DNA of 7,193 bases from contig JBBIJC010000115.1 in assembly GCA_037446165.1 (NCBI GenBank), positions 1 through 7,193 on the forward strand, written 5' to 3'. Positions 1-5,404 of the stretch are shown in pieces. Under the pieces are notes generated by a model. That model was given only the letters and a program-made list of their open reading frames with translations. It ran no database searches and was not told the origin of the DNA. Position 1 is the first letter of the stretch. The number at the start of each line of letters is the position of its first letter. Source of the DNA: Parasulfuritortus sp037446165 (GTDB lineage Bacteria; Pseudomonadota; Gammaproteobacteria; Burkholderiales; Thiobacillaceae). Position numbers and translations under genes: made by a program.

Positions 1-10
1 CGAGCCCGCC

Positions 11-634
11 ATGTTCACCGGCATCATCCAGGCCGTCGGCCACGTCCATCAGCTTTCCGAAAAGGGCGGCGGTGACGCGCGCGTCACCCTCGCTGCGGGC
101 GGACTGCCCCTGAACGACGTCGCCCTGGGCGACTCAATCGCCTGCAACGGCGTCTGCCTGACCGTGGTCGAACGCACCGCCGAGACCTTTTCGGTCGACG
201 TCTCCCAGGAGACCTTCAACTGCACCATCGGCTTCACGCCGGGCGATGCGGTCAACCTGGAGAAGGCCCTGCGCGTGTCCGATCACCTGGGCGGCCACAT
301 CGTCTCCGGCCACGTCGACGGCGTCGGCGAGGTGATCCATTTCGCCCCGGTCTCGGCCGCCGACCAGGACGCCAGCTGGCGCCTCGATATCCGCGCCCCC
401 GGCACGCTTGGCCGCTACATGGCGGTGAAAGGCTCGGTGGCGGTGAACGGCGTGTCGCTGACCGTGAACAAGGTGCACGGCAACGAGTTTTCCATCAATC
501 TCATTCCGCACACCCTGGACAACACCATGCTCGGCCACCTCAAGTCTGGTTCCAAGGTGAACCTGGAGGCCGACATGCTGGCCCGCTACGCCGAGCGCCT
601 GCTCGCCTACACGCAAGAAACCGACAAGGATTGA
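11..634 (+). CDS. ribE: Riboflavin synthase, alpha chain (lumazine dismutase)
   Basis: Catalyses the last step of riboflavin synthesis: two molecules of 6,7-dimethyl-8-ribityllumazine dismutate to riboflavin and a pyrimidine that is recycled. It is a cytosolic enzyme, trimeric in this family. The 207-residue protein shows the family's tandem lumazine-binding barrels. Barrel 1 (about 1-97) begins MFTGII and carries DSIACNGVCLTV at 41-52, including Cys48. Barrel 2 (about 98-200) carries the matching GSVAVNGVSLTV at 141-152 and NLIPHTLDNT at 163-172; GGHIVSGHVDG at 94-104 bridges them. Length is normal (E. coli about 213, where the gene is called ribC). The ATG at 11 gives the canonical MFTGII start, although only ten upstream bases are visible and no clear ribosome binding site is in them. 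The stop lies one base before the ribBA start, so the two are translationally linked. In relatives ribD lies upstream, but none of it can be recognised here. Confidence 0.97.
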   Translation: MFTGIIQAVGHVHQLSEKGGGDARVTLAAGGLPLNDVALGDSIACNGVCLTVVERTAETFSVDVSQETFNCTIGFTPGDAVNLEKALRVSDHLGGHIVSGHVDGVGEVIHFAPVSAADQDASWRLDIRAPGTLGRYMAVKGSVAVNGVSLTVNKVHGNEFSINLIPHTLDNTMLGHLKSGSKVNLEADMLARYAERLLAYTQETDKD

Positions 635-635
635 C

Positions 636-1727
636 ATGACCCTGGCATCCACCCAAGAAATCGTCACCGAGCTGAAGGCCGGCCGCATGGTCATCCTGGT
701 CGACGAGGAGGACCGGGAAAACGAAGGCGACCTGGTCATGGCCGCCGAGCACGTCACCCCGGAGGCGATCAATTTCATGGCCAAGCACGGTCGCGGCCTG
801 ATCTGCCTGACCCTGACCCCGGCCCGCTGCATCCAGCTCGGCCTGAAGCAGATGGTGAGCGACAACCAGACCCCGCACGGCACCGCCTTCACCGTTTCGA
901 TCGAGGCCGCCGAGGGCGTCACCACCGGCATCTCGGCCGCCGACCGCGCCGTGACCATCCAGGCCGCGGTGAACAAGGAAGCGCGCCCGAGCGACATCAT
1001 CCAGCCCGGCCACATCTTTCCGCTACGCGCCCAGGAAGGCGGCGTGCTGGTCCGCGCCGGCCACACCGAGGCCGGCTGCGACCTGGCCGCGATGGCCGGC
1101 CTGGAACCCGCCGCCGTAATCTGCGAGATCCTCAAGGAAGACGGCACCATGGCCCGCCTGCCCGACCTGATGGTCTATGCCGAGGAACATGGCCTCAAGA
1201 TCGGCACCATCGCCGACCTGATCCACTACCGCGCCGCCAACGAAAGCCTGGTCAGCCGGGCCGGAGAACGCCAGATCGACACCCCCTACGGCACCTTCCG
1301 CATGGTCGTGTACCGCGACAAGATTGGCCAGGCTACTCATTTGGCGCTGGTCAAGGGCGACATCACGCCGGATAACGAGACCCTGGTCCGGGTGCATGAA
1401 CCGGTCTCGCTGATCGACGTCATCGACGCCAACACCGCCGGCCACGCCTACTCGGTGCCGACCGCCATGAAGATCATCGCCGAGACGGGCAAGGGCATCA
1501 TCGTCCTGCTGCACCGCCCCGAATCGGCCGACGAACTGGCCGAACGCGCCCTTCCCGCCGACACTGCGCCGCCGGCGCGCAAGTTCGATCTGCGCAACTA
1601 CGGCACTGGCGCCCAGATCCTGCGCGACCTGGGCGTGAGCAAGATGAAACTGCTGGCCACGCCGCGCAAGATGCCGGCCATGGACGGCTTCGGTCTGGAA
1701 GTGACCGGCTATTTCGAGCGATCATGA
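636..1727 (+). CDS. ribBA: DHBP synthase fused to a degenerate GTP cyclohydrolase II domain (RibBX-type RibBA)
   Basis: The N-terminal half converts ribulose 5-phosphate to 3,4-dihydroxy-2-butanone 4-phosphate plus formate, giving the four-carbon unit used by RibH. Seen: DHBP synthase domain at about 1-205 with the acidic loop DEEDRENEGD (23-32), HGRGLICL (51-58), TTGISAADRA (96-105), the GHTEAGCDLA catalytic stretch with His143, and Glu164 in VICEI. The C-terminal half (about 210-363) aligns with RibA at its start (DTPYGTFR, 215-222) and end (NYGTGAQILRDLG, 321-333). It has no cysteine at all, so the three zinc ligands of GTP cyclohydrolase II are missing, and the usual EGRGIGL stretch is also gone. 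Known: such hybrids occur in Proteobacteria under the name RibBX and supply only RibB activity. Inference: this protein does not open GTP, and a separate ribA exists elsewhere. The ATG starts one base after the ribE stop. Confidence 0.95.
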   Translation: MTLASTQEIVTELKAGRMVILVDEEDRENEGDLVMAAEHVTPEAINFMAKHGRGLICLTLTPARCIQLGLKQMVSDNQTPHGTAFTVSIEAAEGVTTGISAADRAVTIQAAVNKEARPSDIIQPGHIFPLRAQEGGVLVRAGHTEAGCDLAAMAGLEPAAVICEILKEDGTMARLPDLMVYAEEHGLKIGTIADLIHYRAANESLVSRAGERQIDTPYGTFRMVVYRDKIGQATHLALVKGDITPDNETLVRVHEPVSLIDVIDANTAGHAYSVPTAMKIIAETGKGIIVLLHRPESADELAERALPADTAPPARKFDLRNYGTGAQILRDLGVSKMKLLATPRKMPAMDGFGLEVTGYFERS

Positions 1728-1733
1728 TCGCTC
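1716..1733. repeat. 18-bp perfect palindrome spanning the ribBA stop codon
   Basis: The sequence GAGCGATCATGATCGCTC is its own reverse complement. It contains the last codons of ribBA and the TGA stop at 1725-1727. In RNA it could form an intermolecular duplex or a short hairpin; in DNA it is a possible protein site. No run of T follows, so it is not a standard terminator. It directly abuts the next inverted repeat. Confidence 0.5.
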
Positions 1734-1744
1734 CCTCTCCCCGA

Positions 1745-1768
1745 CCCTCACCCGCCTGCGGGCGAGGG
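1745..1768. repeat. REP-like imperfect inverted repeat between ribBA and ribH
   Basis: The left arm CCCTCACCCG (1745-1754) pairs with the right arm CGGGCGAGGG (1759-1768) around the loop CCTG, with one mismatch. The preceding pyrimidine-rich stretch (1731-1744) plus this stem resembles the C-rich/G-rich intergenic repeats scattered through many proteobacterial genomes. The lack of a T tract argues against an intrinsic terminator, so transcription probably continues into ribH, perhaps with stabilised upstream mRNA. Membership of a repeat family is inferred from the look of the sequence only. Confidence 0.45.
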
Positions 1769-1775
1769 ACTGAAG

Positions 1776-1791
1776 TGTCGCATACGCGACA
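1776..1791. promoter_or_regulatory. Perfect 6-4-6 dyad upstream of ribH
   Basis: TGTCGC and GCGACA flank the spacer ATAC, giving a perfect dyad that ends 19 bases before the ribH ATG. It could be a dimeric operator or a small RNA hairpin next to the ribH ribosome binding site (AAGGA at 1800-1804, six bases before the ATG). I see no convincing -35/-10 pair around it, so its role is open. Confidence 0.4.
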
Positions 1792-1810
1792 ATTGGCTTA
1801 AGGAACTGAT

Positions 1811-2281
1811 ATGGCCCAACGCTACGACAACATCGACGAGATCGAGGCCAAACTGGACGGTAGCGGCCTGCGCATCGGCATCGCCACCACCCGCTGGAAC
1901 ACCAACATCTGCGACGGACTGCTATCCGCCTGCACCACCACCCTGGCCAAGATCGGCGTCAACGACAAGGACATCGTCATCGTCACCGTGCCCGGCGCGC
2001 TGGAACTGCCGCTGGCCCTGCAGAAAATGGCCACCTCCGGCAAGTACGACGCCCTGATCGCAATCGGCGCCGTGATCCGAGGCGACACCTATCACTTCGA
2101 GATCGTCGCCAACGAGATGGCCTCCGGCATCACCCAGGTCCAGCTCGATACCGGCGTGCCCATCGGCAATGCCGTGCTGACCACCGAAAACGAACATCAG
2201 GCCGTTGCCCGCATGAGCGAAAAGGGCCGCGACGTGGCCCATTGCGCGGTCGAGATGGCCTGCCTGCTGAAGGTCCTATGA
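1811..2281 (+). CDS. ribH: 6,7-dimethyl-8-ribityllumazine synthase
   Basis: Condenses 5-amino-6-ribitylaminouracil with the RibB product 3,4-dihydroxy-2-butanone 4-phosphate to make lumazine, the substrate of RibE. Family members form icosahedral or decameric cytosolic shells. The 156-residue length is typical. Visible family signatures are the substrate-stacking region TTRWN (26-30), VPGALELPLAL (60-70), the phosphate and catalytic region AIGAVIRGDTYHFE (84-97) with the expected active-site His95, and the C-terminal PIGNAVLTTENEHQA (117-131). The ATG follows a clear AAGGA at six bases' distance, and the N-terminal residues before RIGIAT fit the family's short leader. The end overlaps the nusB start as ATGA. 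The 83-base gap from ribBA is the only sizeable break in this operon, so ribH-nusB-thiL could be regulated separately from ribE-ribBA through the repeats there. Confidence 0.97.
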   Translation: MAQRYDNIDEIEAKLDGSGLRIGIATTRWNTNICDGLLSACTTTLAKIGVNDKDIVIVTVPGALELPLALQKMATSGKYDALIAIGAVIRGDTYHFEIVANEMASGITQVQLDTGVPIGNAVLTTENEHQAVARMSEKGRDVAHCAVEMACLLKVL

Positions 2282-2721
2282 GCAAGAAACGTGGCAATCG
2301 CCGTCACTCGCGCGAGTTGGCCCTGCGCGCCCTGTACCAGTGGCAGCTGACTGGCGACGACCTGGCCAGACTGCTGGTCCAGGCCGAAGAGGCGGAGGAG
2401 TATGCCGATGCCAATATCGAATTCCTCCAGGCCATGCTGGAAGGCATCCTGAACGAAGCGGCGACCTTGGATGGCGCCCTGGCCAGCCATCTCGACCGCC
2501 CGATTGAGCAGCTTTCCCCGATCGAGCACGGCATCCTCCTGATCGGTGCCTACGAGCTTCAGCACAGCCTGGACGTGCCCTACAAGGTCGCCATCAACGA
2601 GGCCGTCAATCTGGCCAAAGCCTATGGCGGCACCGACGGCCACAAGTACGTCAATGGCGTGCTCGACAAACTGGCCAAGGACGTACGCAGGACCGAGATC
2701 GAGGCGGCAGCGCGGCCGTAA
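2278..2721 (+). CDS. nusB: Transcription antitermination factor NusB
   Basis: NusB binds boxA RNA together with S10 (NusE) and takes part in antitermination complexes, chiefly on rRNA operons. The 147-residue, mostly helical protein has the arginine-rich N-terminus KKRGNRRHSRELALRALYQW (3-22) expected for RNA contact. It also has the C-terminal signature PYKVAINEAVNLAKAYGG (101-118) followed by KYVNGVLDKLAK (123-134). The ATG at 2278 was chosen because it overlaps the ribH stop (ATGA), has GAAGG four bases upstream and gives the usual MSKK-type start. A TTG at 2242 in frame would add 12 residues inside ribH and is unlikely. The ribH-nusB pairing is widespread in Proteobacteria and reflects co-transcription rather than a shared pathway. 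The last residues (IEAAARP) are a poorly conserved tail. Confidence 0.96.
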   Translation: MSKKRGNRRHSRELALRALYQWQLTGDDLARLLVQAEEAEEYADANIEFLQAMLEGILNEAATLDGALASHLDRPIEQLSPIEHGILLIGAYELQHSLDVPYKVAINEAVNLAKAYGGTDGHKYVNGVLDKLAKDVRRTEIEAAARP

Positions 2722-2725
2722 CAGC

Positions 2726-3697
2726 GTGGCCTCCGAATTCGACCTCATCGCCAGTTACTTCACCCGGCCCTCACACAGCGCCACACTGGGCATCGGCGAC
2801 GATGCCGCCCTGCTCCGCCCCGCCCCCGGCATGGAATTGGCCATCTCGGCCGACATGCTGGTCTCCGGGCGGCATTTCTTTCCCGATACCGACCCCGAAC
2901 TACTCGGCCGCAAAGCCCTCGCGGTGAACCTGTCCGACCTGGCGGCCATGGGCGCCCTGCCGCGCTGGGCGTTGCTGTCTCTGGCCCTGCCCGAGGCCGA
3001 CGAGGCCTGGCTGGACCGCTTTTCGCGCGGCTTCCTCGGCCTGGCCGAGACGTTTGACGTCGAACTGGTGGGCGGCGACACCACCCGCGGCCCACTCAAC
3101 ATCAGCGTCACCATCCTGGGCGAAGTCGAGGCCGGTAATGCCTTGCGCCGGGATGCCGCCAAGGTGGGCGACGACATCTGGGTATCCGGCGAGCTGGGCG
3201 CAGCCGCGCTGGGCCTGAGACACCTGAAGGGCGAAACGGCACTATCGGCATCCGCCGCTGCCGCCTGCCTGTCCCGCCTGCACGATCCGGCGCCCCGGGT
3301 AGCCCTGGGCCGAGCCCTCCGGGGGCTGGCGCATGCCGCCATCGATATCTCGGATGGCCTGCTGGCCGACCTGGGACACATCCTGGAACGCAGCGAGGTC
3401 GGGGCCCATCTGGATCTGGCATCGGTTCCGGCTGCGCCCGTCCTGCGCGACCATCCTGATCTGTTGCGCAACTGCGCCCTGGCCGGCGGCGACGATTATG
3501 AACTCTGCTTTACCGCGCCCGTCTCGCATCGTGGCCGGATTCAGTCGGCGGCCGACTCATGCTCGATCCAGGCAACCCGAATCGGGACGATTGTCCAGGC
3601 GCCGGGCCTGAAAGCAAGCGATGACCAGGGCCATCTGGTCGATTTGCCGCCGCGTGGCTATGACCACTTTGGCTCATCCGTTCCCTCCCTGGGCTAG
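2726..3697 (+). CDS. thiL: Thiamine-monophosphate kinase
   Basis: ThiL phosphorylates thiamine monophosphate with ATP to make thiamine diphosphate, the active cofactor, in the cytosol. The 323-residue protein belongs to the PurM/AIR-synthase-like ATP-binding superfamily. Motifs: EFDLIASYF (4-12), GIGDDAALL (22-30), SADMLVSGRHF (41-51), KALAVNLSDLAAMGA (63-77), VGGDTTRGPLNISVTILG (115-132), the second-domain motif AIDISDGLLADLGHI (205-219), GGDDYELCFT (254-263) and the family's C-terminal GYDHF (311-315). The GTG at 2726 was chosen because it lies four bases after the nusB stop and gives V/M-ASEFDLIA, the usual N-terminus; reading further upstream gives only nusB antiframe residues. No good ribosome binding site is visible, so translation probably depends on coupling to nusB. 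In many relatives pgpA follows; here the operon seems to end with thiL. Confidence 0.95.
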   Translation: MASEFDLIASYFTRPSHSATLGIGDDAALLRPAPGMELAISADMLVSGRHFFPDTDPELLGRKALAVNLSDLAAMGALPRWALLSLALPEADEAWLDRFSRGFLGLAETFDVELVGGDTTRGPLNISVTILGEVEAGNALRRDAAKVGDDIWVSGELGAAALGLRHLKGETALSASAAAACLSRLHDPAPRVALGRALRGLAHAAIDISDGLLADLGHILERSEVGAHLDLASVPAAPVLRDHPDLLRNCALAGGDDYELCFTAPVSHRGRIQSAADSCSIQATRIGTIVQAPGLKASDDQGHLVDLPPRGYDHFGSSVPSLG

Positions 3698-3711
3698 TAA
3701 CAACGTTCCCC

Positions 3712-3739
3712 TTTTCCCGCTCCTGAGCAGTGCTATATT
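3712..3739 (+). promoter_or_regulatory. Candidate extended -10 promoter for the YidB-like gene
   Basis: TATATT at 3734-3739 is preceded by TG at 3731-3732 with a one-base gap, which is the extended -10 form. The best -35 (TTTTCC, 3712-3717, 16-base spacing) is poor, as is usual when an extended -10 is present. Predicted start of transcription is near 3746. The thiL stop at 3697 shows no terminator, so some read-through from thiL is also possible. Confidence 0.55.
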
Positions 3740-3748
3740 GGCCGCGGA

Positions 3749-3764
3749 GTGTCCATGCGGACAC
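3749..3764 (+). promoter_or_regulatory. 5' leader hairpin or operator dyad before the YidB-like gene
   Basis: GTGTCC and GGACAC enclose the loop ATGC, a perfect 6-bp stem. If transcription starts near 3746 this hairpin sits at the very 5' end of the mRNA, a position known to protect messages from 5'-dependent decay. It could equally be an operator just downstream of the promoter. The ribosome binding site AAAGGAG (3774-3780) is ten bases further on and is not covered by it. Confidence 0.4.
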
Positions 3765-3786
3765 CATCTAATCAAAGGAGAACGAT

Positions 3787-4209
3787 ATGGGTTTGCTGGA
3801 TGGTTTAGTCGGTCAGGCGATGGGACAAATGCTGGGTGGCCAGCAGGACAGCAGCGCGGGCGGTGGCAGCGCGATGCTGGGCATGGTCACCGCGCTTATT
3901 CAGCAGCAAGGCGGTCTGGGCGGCCTGTTGCAGAAATTCGAGCAATCCGGCCTGGGCGCGCAAGCCGCATCGTGGGTGGGCACCGGCGCCAACCTGCCGG
4001 TCGATGCCAACCAGATCAGCGCTGCGCTGGGCAGCGGGGCGCTGGGCAACCTCGCCGCCAAATTCGGCGTTTCGCCGGATCAGGTGTCAGGGGTCTTGGC
4101 ACAGGCGCTGCCCCAGGCGGTGGACCATTTGACGCCGAATGGCCAGGTCGCCCAGAACGACACCCTGGACAGCCTGGCGGGCGCACTTGGCGGCCTGTTC
4201 AAAAGCTGA
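3787..4209 (+). CDS. YidB-like DUF937 family protein
   Basis: A 140-residue soluble protein of the YidB/DUF937 family, whose biochemical function is not established. It starts MGLLDGLVGQAMGQMLGG, followed by a Gly/Ser-rich linker (about 17-30). The conserved helical part has QQQGGLGGLLQKFEQSGLG (39-57), SWVGTGANLPVDANQISAALG (62-82) and LAAKFGVSPDQVSGVLAQALPQAVDHLTPNG (89-119), and ends LGGLF. This order of motifs is what identifies YidB relatives. No signal peptide or membrane helix is convincing; the Gly and Ala content makes the N-terminus mildly hydrophobic. The start is firm: AAAGGAG lies six bases before the ATG. The gene has its own promoter and terminator, so it is probably a monocistronic, well-translated unit unrelated to the upstream biosynthetic operon. 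Confidence 0.88.
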   Translation: MGLLDGLVGQAMGQMLGGQQDSSAGGGSAMLGMVTALIQQQGGLGGLLQKFEQSGLGAQAASWVGTGANLPVDANQISAALGSGALGNLAAKFGVSPDQVSGVLAQALPQAVDHLTPNGQVAQNDTLDSLAGALGGLFKS

Positions 4210-4226
4210 GCGCAGTCTCATGACGT

Positions 4227-4257
4227 AAAAAAGGCGGGGAGTTCCCCGCCTTTTTTT
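4227..4257. terminator. Bidirectional intrinsic terminator between convergent genes
   Basis: Six A (4227-4232), GGCGGGG (4233-4239), loop AGTT, CCCCGCC (4244-4250), then seven T (4251-4257). The GC-rich stem with a T run on either strand fits Rho-independent termination both for the YidB-like gene (+) and for the DUF302 gene (-), whose stop is at 4273. Confidence 0.93.
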
Positions 4258-4272
4258 GTGGCCCGAGCAGGA

Positions 4273-4800
4273 TTACAGATCGCCGTTGGCCCCCGCCATC
4301 ATGATCTCCATCAGCTTGTTGCGAACCTCGGTCGCGAGCGGAAGCAGTTTCGGGTCCAGCTTGGCGGCCTTGATCATGTCATCCAGACCCAGCATGACCA
4401 AGACACCCTTGCCATCCTTGTCTTCGACCAGTGCGATCCGGCAAGGCAGGAAGGCGGCGAATGCCATGTTGGCGCCGACCATTTGCACCGCAGTCATCGG
4501 GTCGCAGAATTGATAGATGGTCACGCGTTTTTCCGGCTTGCCGGTCATGGCCTTGACCTGTTCGGACAGCGGCAACTCTCCGACCAGCTTGAAATTCAGG
4601 GTATTGGCGCGCTGTTTGAGCGACTCGGCGGCATCGTCCATGCTGACCCCAGCGGCCAGCGGCATTTCCAGAATGGTCTGCCCCATCATCTGAATGGCCT
4701 TGGGCTGGGGCTTATCCGCCAGCGCCGGTGCAGCCATCATGCCGAAGGCAATACATGTCAGAACGAAACGAACCAGACGGACAGCAGTAAAATTGTGCAT
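4273..4800 (-). CDS. Secreted DUF302 domain protein
   Basis: A 175-residue exported protein of unknown function. The N-terminus is a classical signal peptide: basic residues (Arg8, Arg11), a hydrophobic stretch FVLTCIAFGMMAAP and a probable cleavage after ALA at 28, leaving a periplasmic protein of about 147 residues. The mature part carries the DUF302 core: Tyr-Gln-Phe-Cys-Asp-Pro at 96-101 and AAFLPCRIALVED at 115-127. The two conserved cysteines, Cys99 and Cys120, are the only ones after the signal peptide. They could form a disulfide or a metal/redox site, which is inference. The start is supported by AGGAG (4806-4810 on the minus strand) five bases before the ATG. It ends into the shared bidirectional terminator. 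It is transcribed divergently from a CopD-like membrane protein, and the promoter region between them is shared. Confidence 0.88.
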   Translation of the reverse strand: MHNFTAVRLVRFVLTCIAFGMMAAPALADKPQPKAIQMMGQTILEMPLAAGVSMDDAAESLKQRANTLNFKLVGELPLSEQVKAMTGKPEKRVTIYQFCDPMTAVQMVGANMAFAAFLPCRIALVEDKDGKGVLVMLGLDDMIKAAKLDPKLLPLATEVRNKLMEIMMAGANGDL

Positions 4801-4820
4801 GGAAACTCCTCTTCAATCTG

Positions 4821-4850
4821 TTGAGCGGCTATACGCGGGAAAATTATATA
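4821..4850. promoter_or_regulatory. Overlapping divergent promoter elements between DUF302 and CopD-like genes
   Basis: On the minus strand a perfect -10 hexamer TATAAT lies at 4843-4848, about 43 bases before the DUF302 ATG; no good -35 is seen, so activator dependence is possible. On the plus strand TTGAGC (4821-4826) and TATATA (4845-4850) with 18-base spacing form a weak sigma-70 pair for the CopD-like gene, giving a leader of roughly 85 bases. Both share the same AT-rich box, so the two genes may be transcribed in competition. Confidence 0.4.
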
Positions 4851-4860
4851 TCGCGGGAAA
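4834..4860. repeat. Direct repeat CGCGGGAAA flanking the shared -10 region
   Basis: CGCGGGAAA occurs at 4834-4842 and again at 4852-4860, an 18-bp period with an AT-rich spacer holding the -10 boxes. Two identical 9-mers placed around a promoter core suggest a tandem operator for a regulator of one or both divergent genes. No regulator is identified. Confidence 0.5.
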
Positions 4861-4930
4861 TAGTCCAGAGCGGTTTGTTGGGATTTGGTTCCGAACGGTC
4901 TGGTCGACAGTGTCGTCACCCCCTTATTTC

Positions 4931-4936
4931 AAGGAG
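4931..4936 (+). promoter_or_regulatory. Ribosome binding site deciding the CopD-like start
   Basis: AAGGAG lies six bases before a GTG at 4943 and twelve before an ATG at 4949. Normal spacing favours the GTG; the protein differs by only two residues. Confidence 0.65.
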
Positions 4937-4942
4937 AAAGTT

Positions 4943-5404
4943 GTGCCCATGGAGCTTTTGAAAATGCTGCATATCCTGGCGACCGTGATCTGGGTCGGCG
5001 GGATGTTCTTTGCCCATCAGTGCCTGCGGCCGGCGGCCCTGGCGCAACTCGAACCGCCGCAACGGCTGAAACTGTGGAACGGGGTCTTCGCCCGCTTTTT
5101 CCCCTGGGTCTGGTCGGCCGTGATCCTGCTCATCGGCACCGGCCTTGCACTGATCATGCGCCTGGGCGGCATGGCCGCGATCCCGGTCCATCTGCACATC
5201 ATGGCTGGCATCGGCTACCTCATGGCCGGGATCTTCGCTGCTCTCTACTTCCGGCCTTATGCCCGGCTACGCCAGGCGGTCGCCGCCGAAAACTGGCCTT
5301 CCGCCGGCGCGGCACTGAACCGGATACGACTCATGGTCGGGATCAACCTGAGCCTGGGTCTCGCGAATATCATCCTGGTGTTCGTGCTGCCGCTTCTGGA
5401 TTAA
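4943..5404 (+). CDS. CopD-like four-helix integral membrane protein
   Basis: A small inner-membrane protein (153 residues from GTG, 151 from the ATG at 4949). The N-terminus MELLKMLHILATVIWVGGMF and the stretch LEPPQRLKLWNGVFARFFPWVW match proteins usually annotated as CopD family (copper-resistance D domain). Four membrane helices are seen at about 7-29, 53-74, 82-104 and 127-150, joined by short basic loops. Histidines in or near helices (His10, His25, and His83/His85 in VHLHIM) could bind heme or copper, as proposed for this superfamily, but the family name is not proof of copper transport. An upstream-extended reading to 4694 is rejected because it runs antisense through the DUF302 gene. 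It is divergent from the DUF302 gene. Its last 138 bases are overlapped on the other strand by the Rossmann-fold gene, and no terminator follows its stop. Confidence 0.85.
   Translation: MPMELLKMLHILATVIWVGGMFFAHQCLRPAALAQLEPPQRLKLWNGVFARFFPWVWSAVILLIGTGLALIMRLGGMAAIPVHLHIMAGIGYLMAGIFAALYFRPYARLRQAVAAENWPSAGAALNRIRLMVGINLSLGLANIILVFVLPLLD

Noticed and set aside
1..10. End of an upstream ribD gene
   Set aside because: Ten bases hold no stop codon or recognisable residues; only gene-order expectation supports it.
134..1150. Long minus-strand open frame (338 codons) across ribE and ribBA
   Set aside because: It is antisense to two well-conserved enzymes, has low-complexity Ala/Arg/Ser composition and matches no family; GC-rich DNA gives such shadows.
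1728..1810. FMN riboswitch or intrinsic terminator before ribH
   Set aside because: The gap is too short for an FMN aptamer, and its hairpins lack a T tract.
2242..2277. TTG start extending NusB by 12 residues
   Set aside because: It lies inside ribH, and the ATGA overlap start at 2278 has a ribosome binding site and the usual N-terminus.
2755..3471. Minus-strand open frame opposite thiL
   Set aside because: The thiL frame carries all ThiL motifs; the antisense product is Ser/Arg-rich with no recognisable domain.
3621..4223. Plus-strand open frame overlapping thiL end and the YidB-like gene
   Set aside because: It is a shifted frame through a clearly conserved YidB-like gene, rich in Gly/Arg, with no ribosome binding site.
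4258..4824. Plus-strand open frame opposite the DUF302 gene
   Set aside because: The DUF302 strand has a signal peptide, family motifs and a ribosome binding site; this frame begins in the terminator region and has none of these.
4694..4942. Upstream extension of the CopD-like protein
   Set aside because: The extra 83 residues are antisense to DUF302 and cross the divergent promoter; a good ribosome binding site marks the later start.
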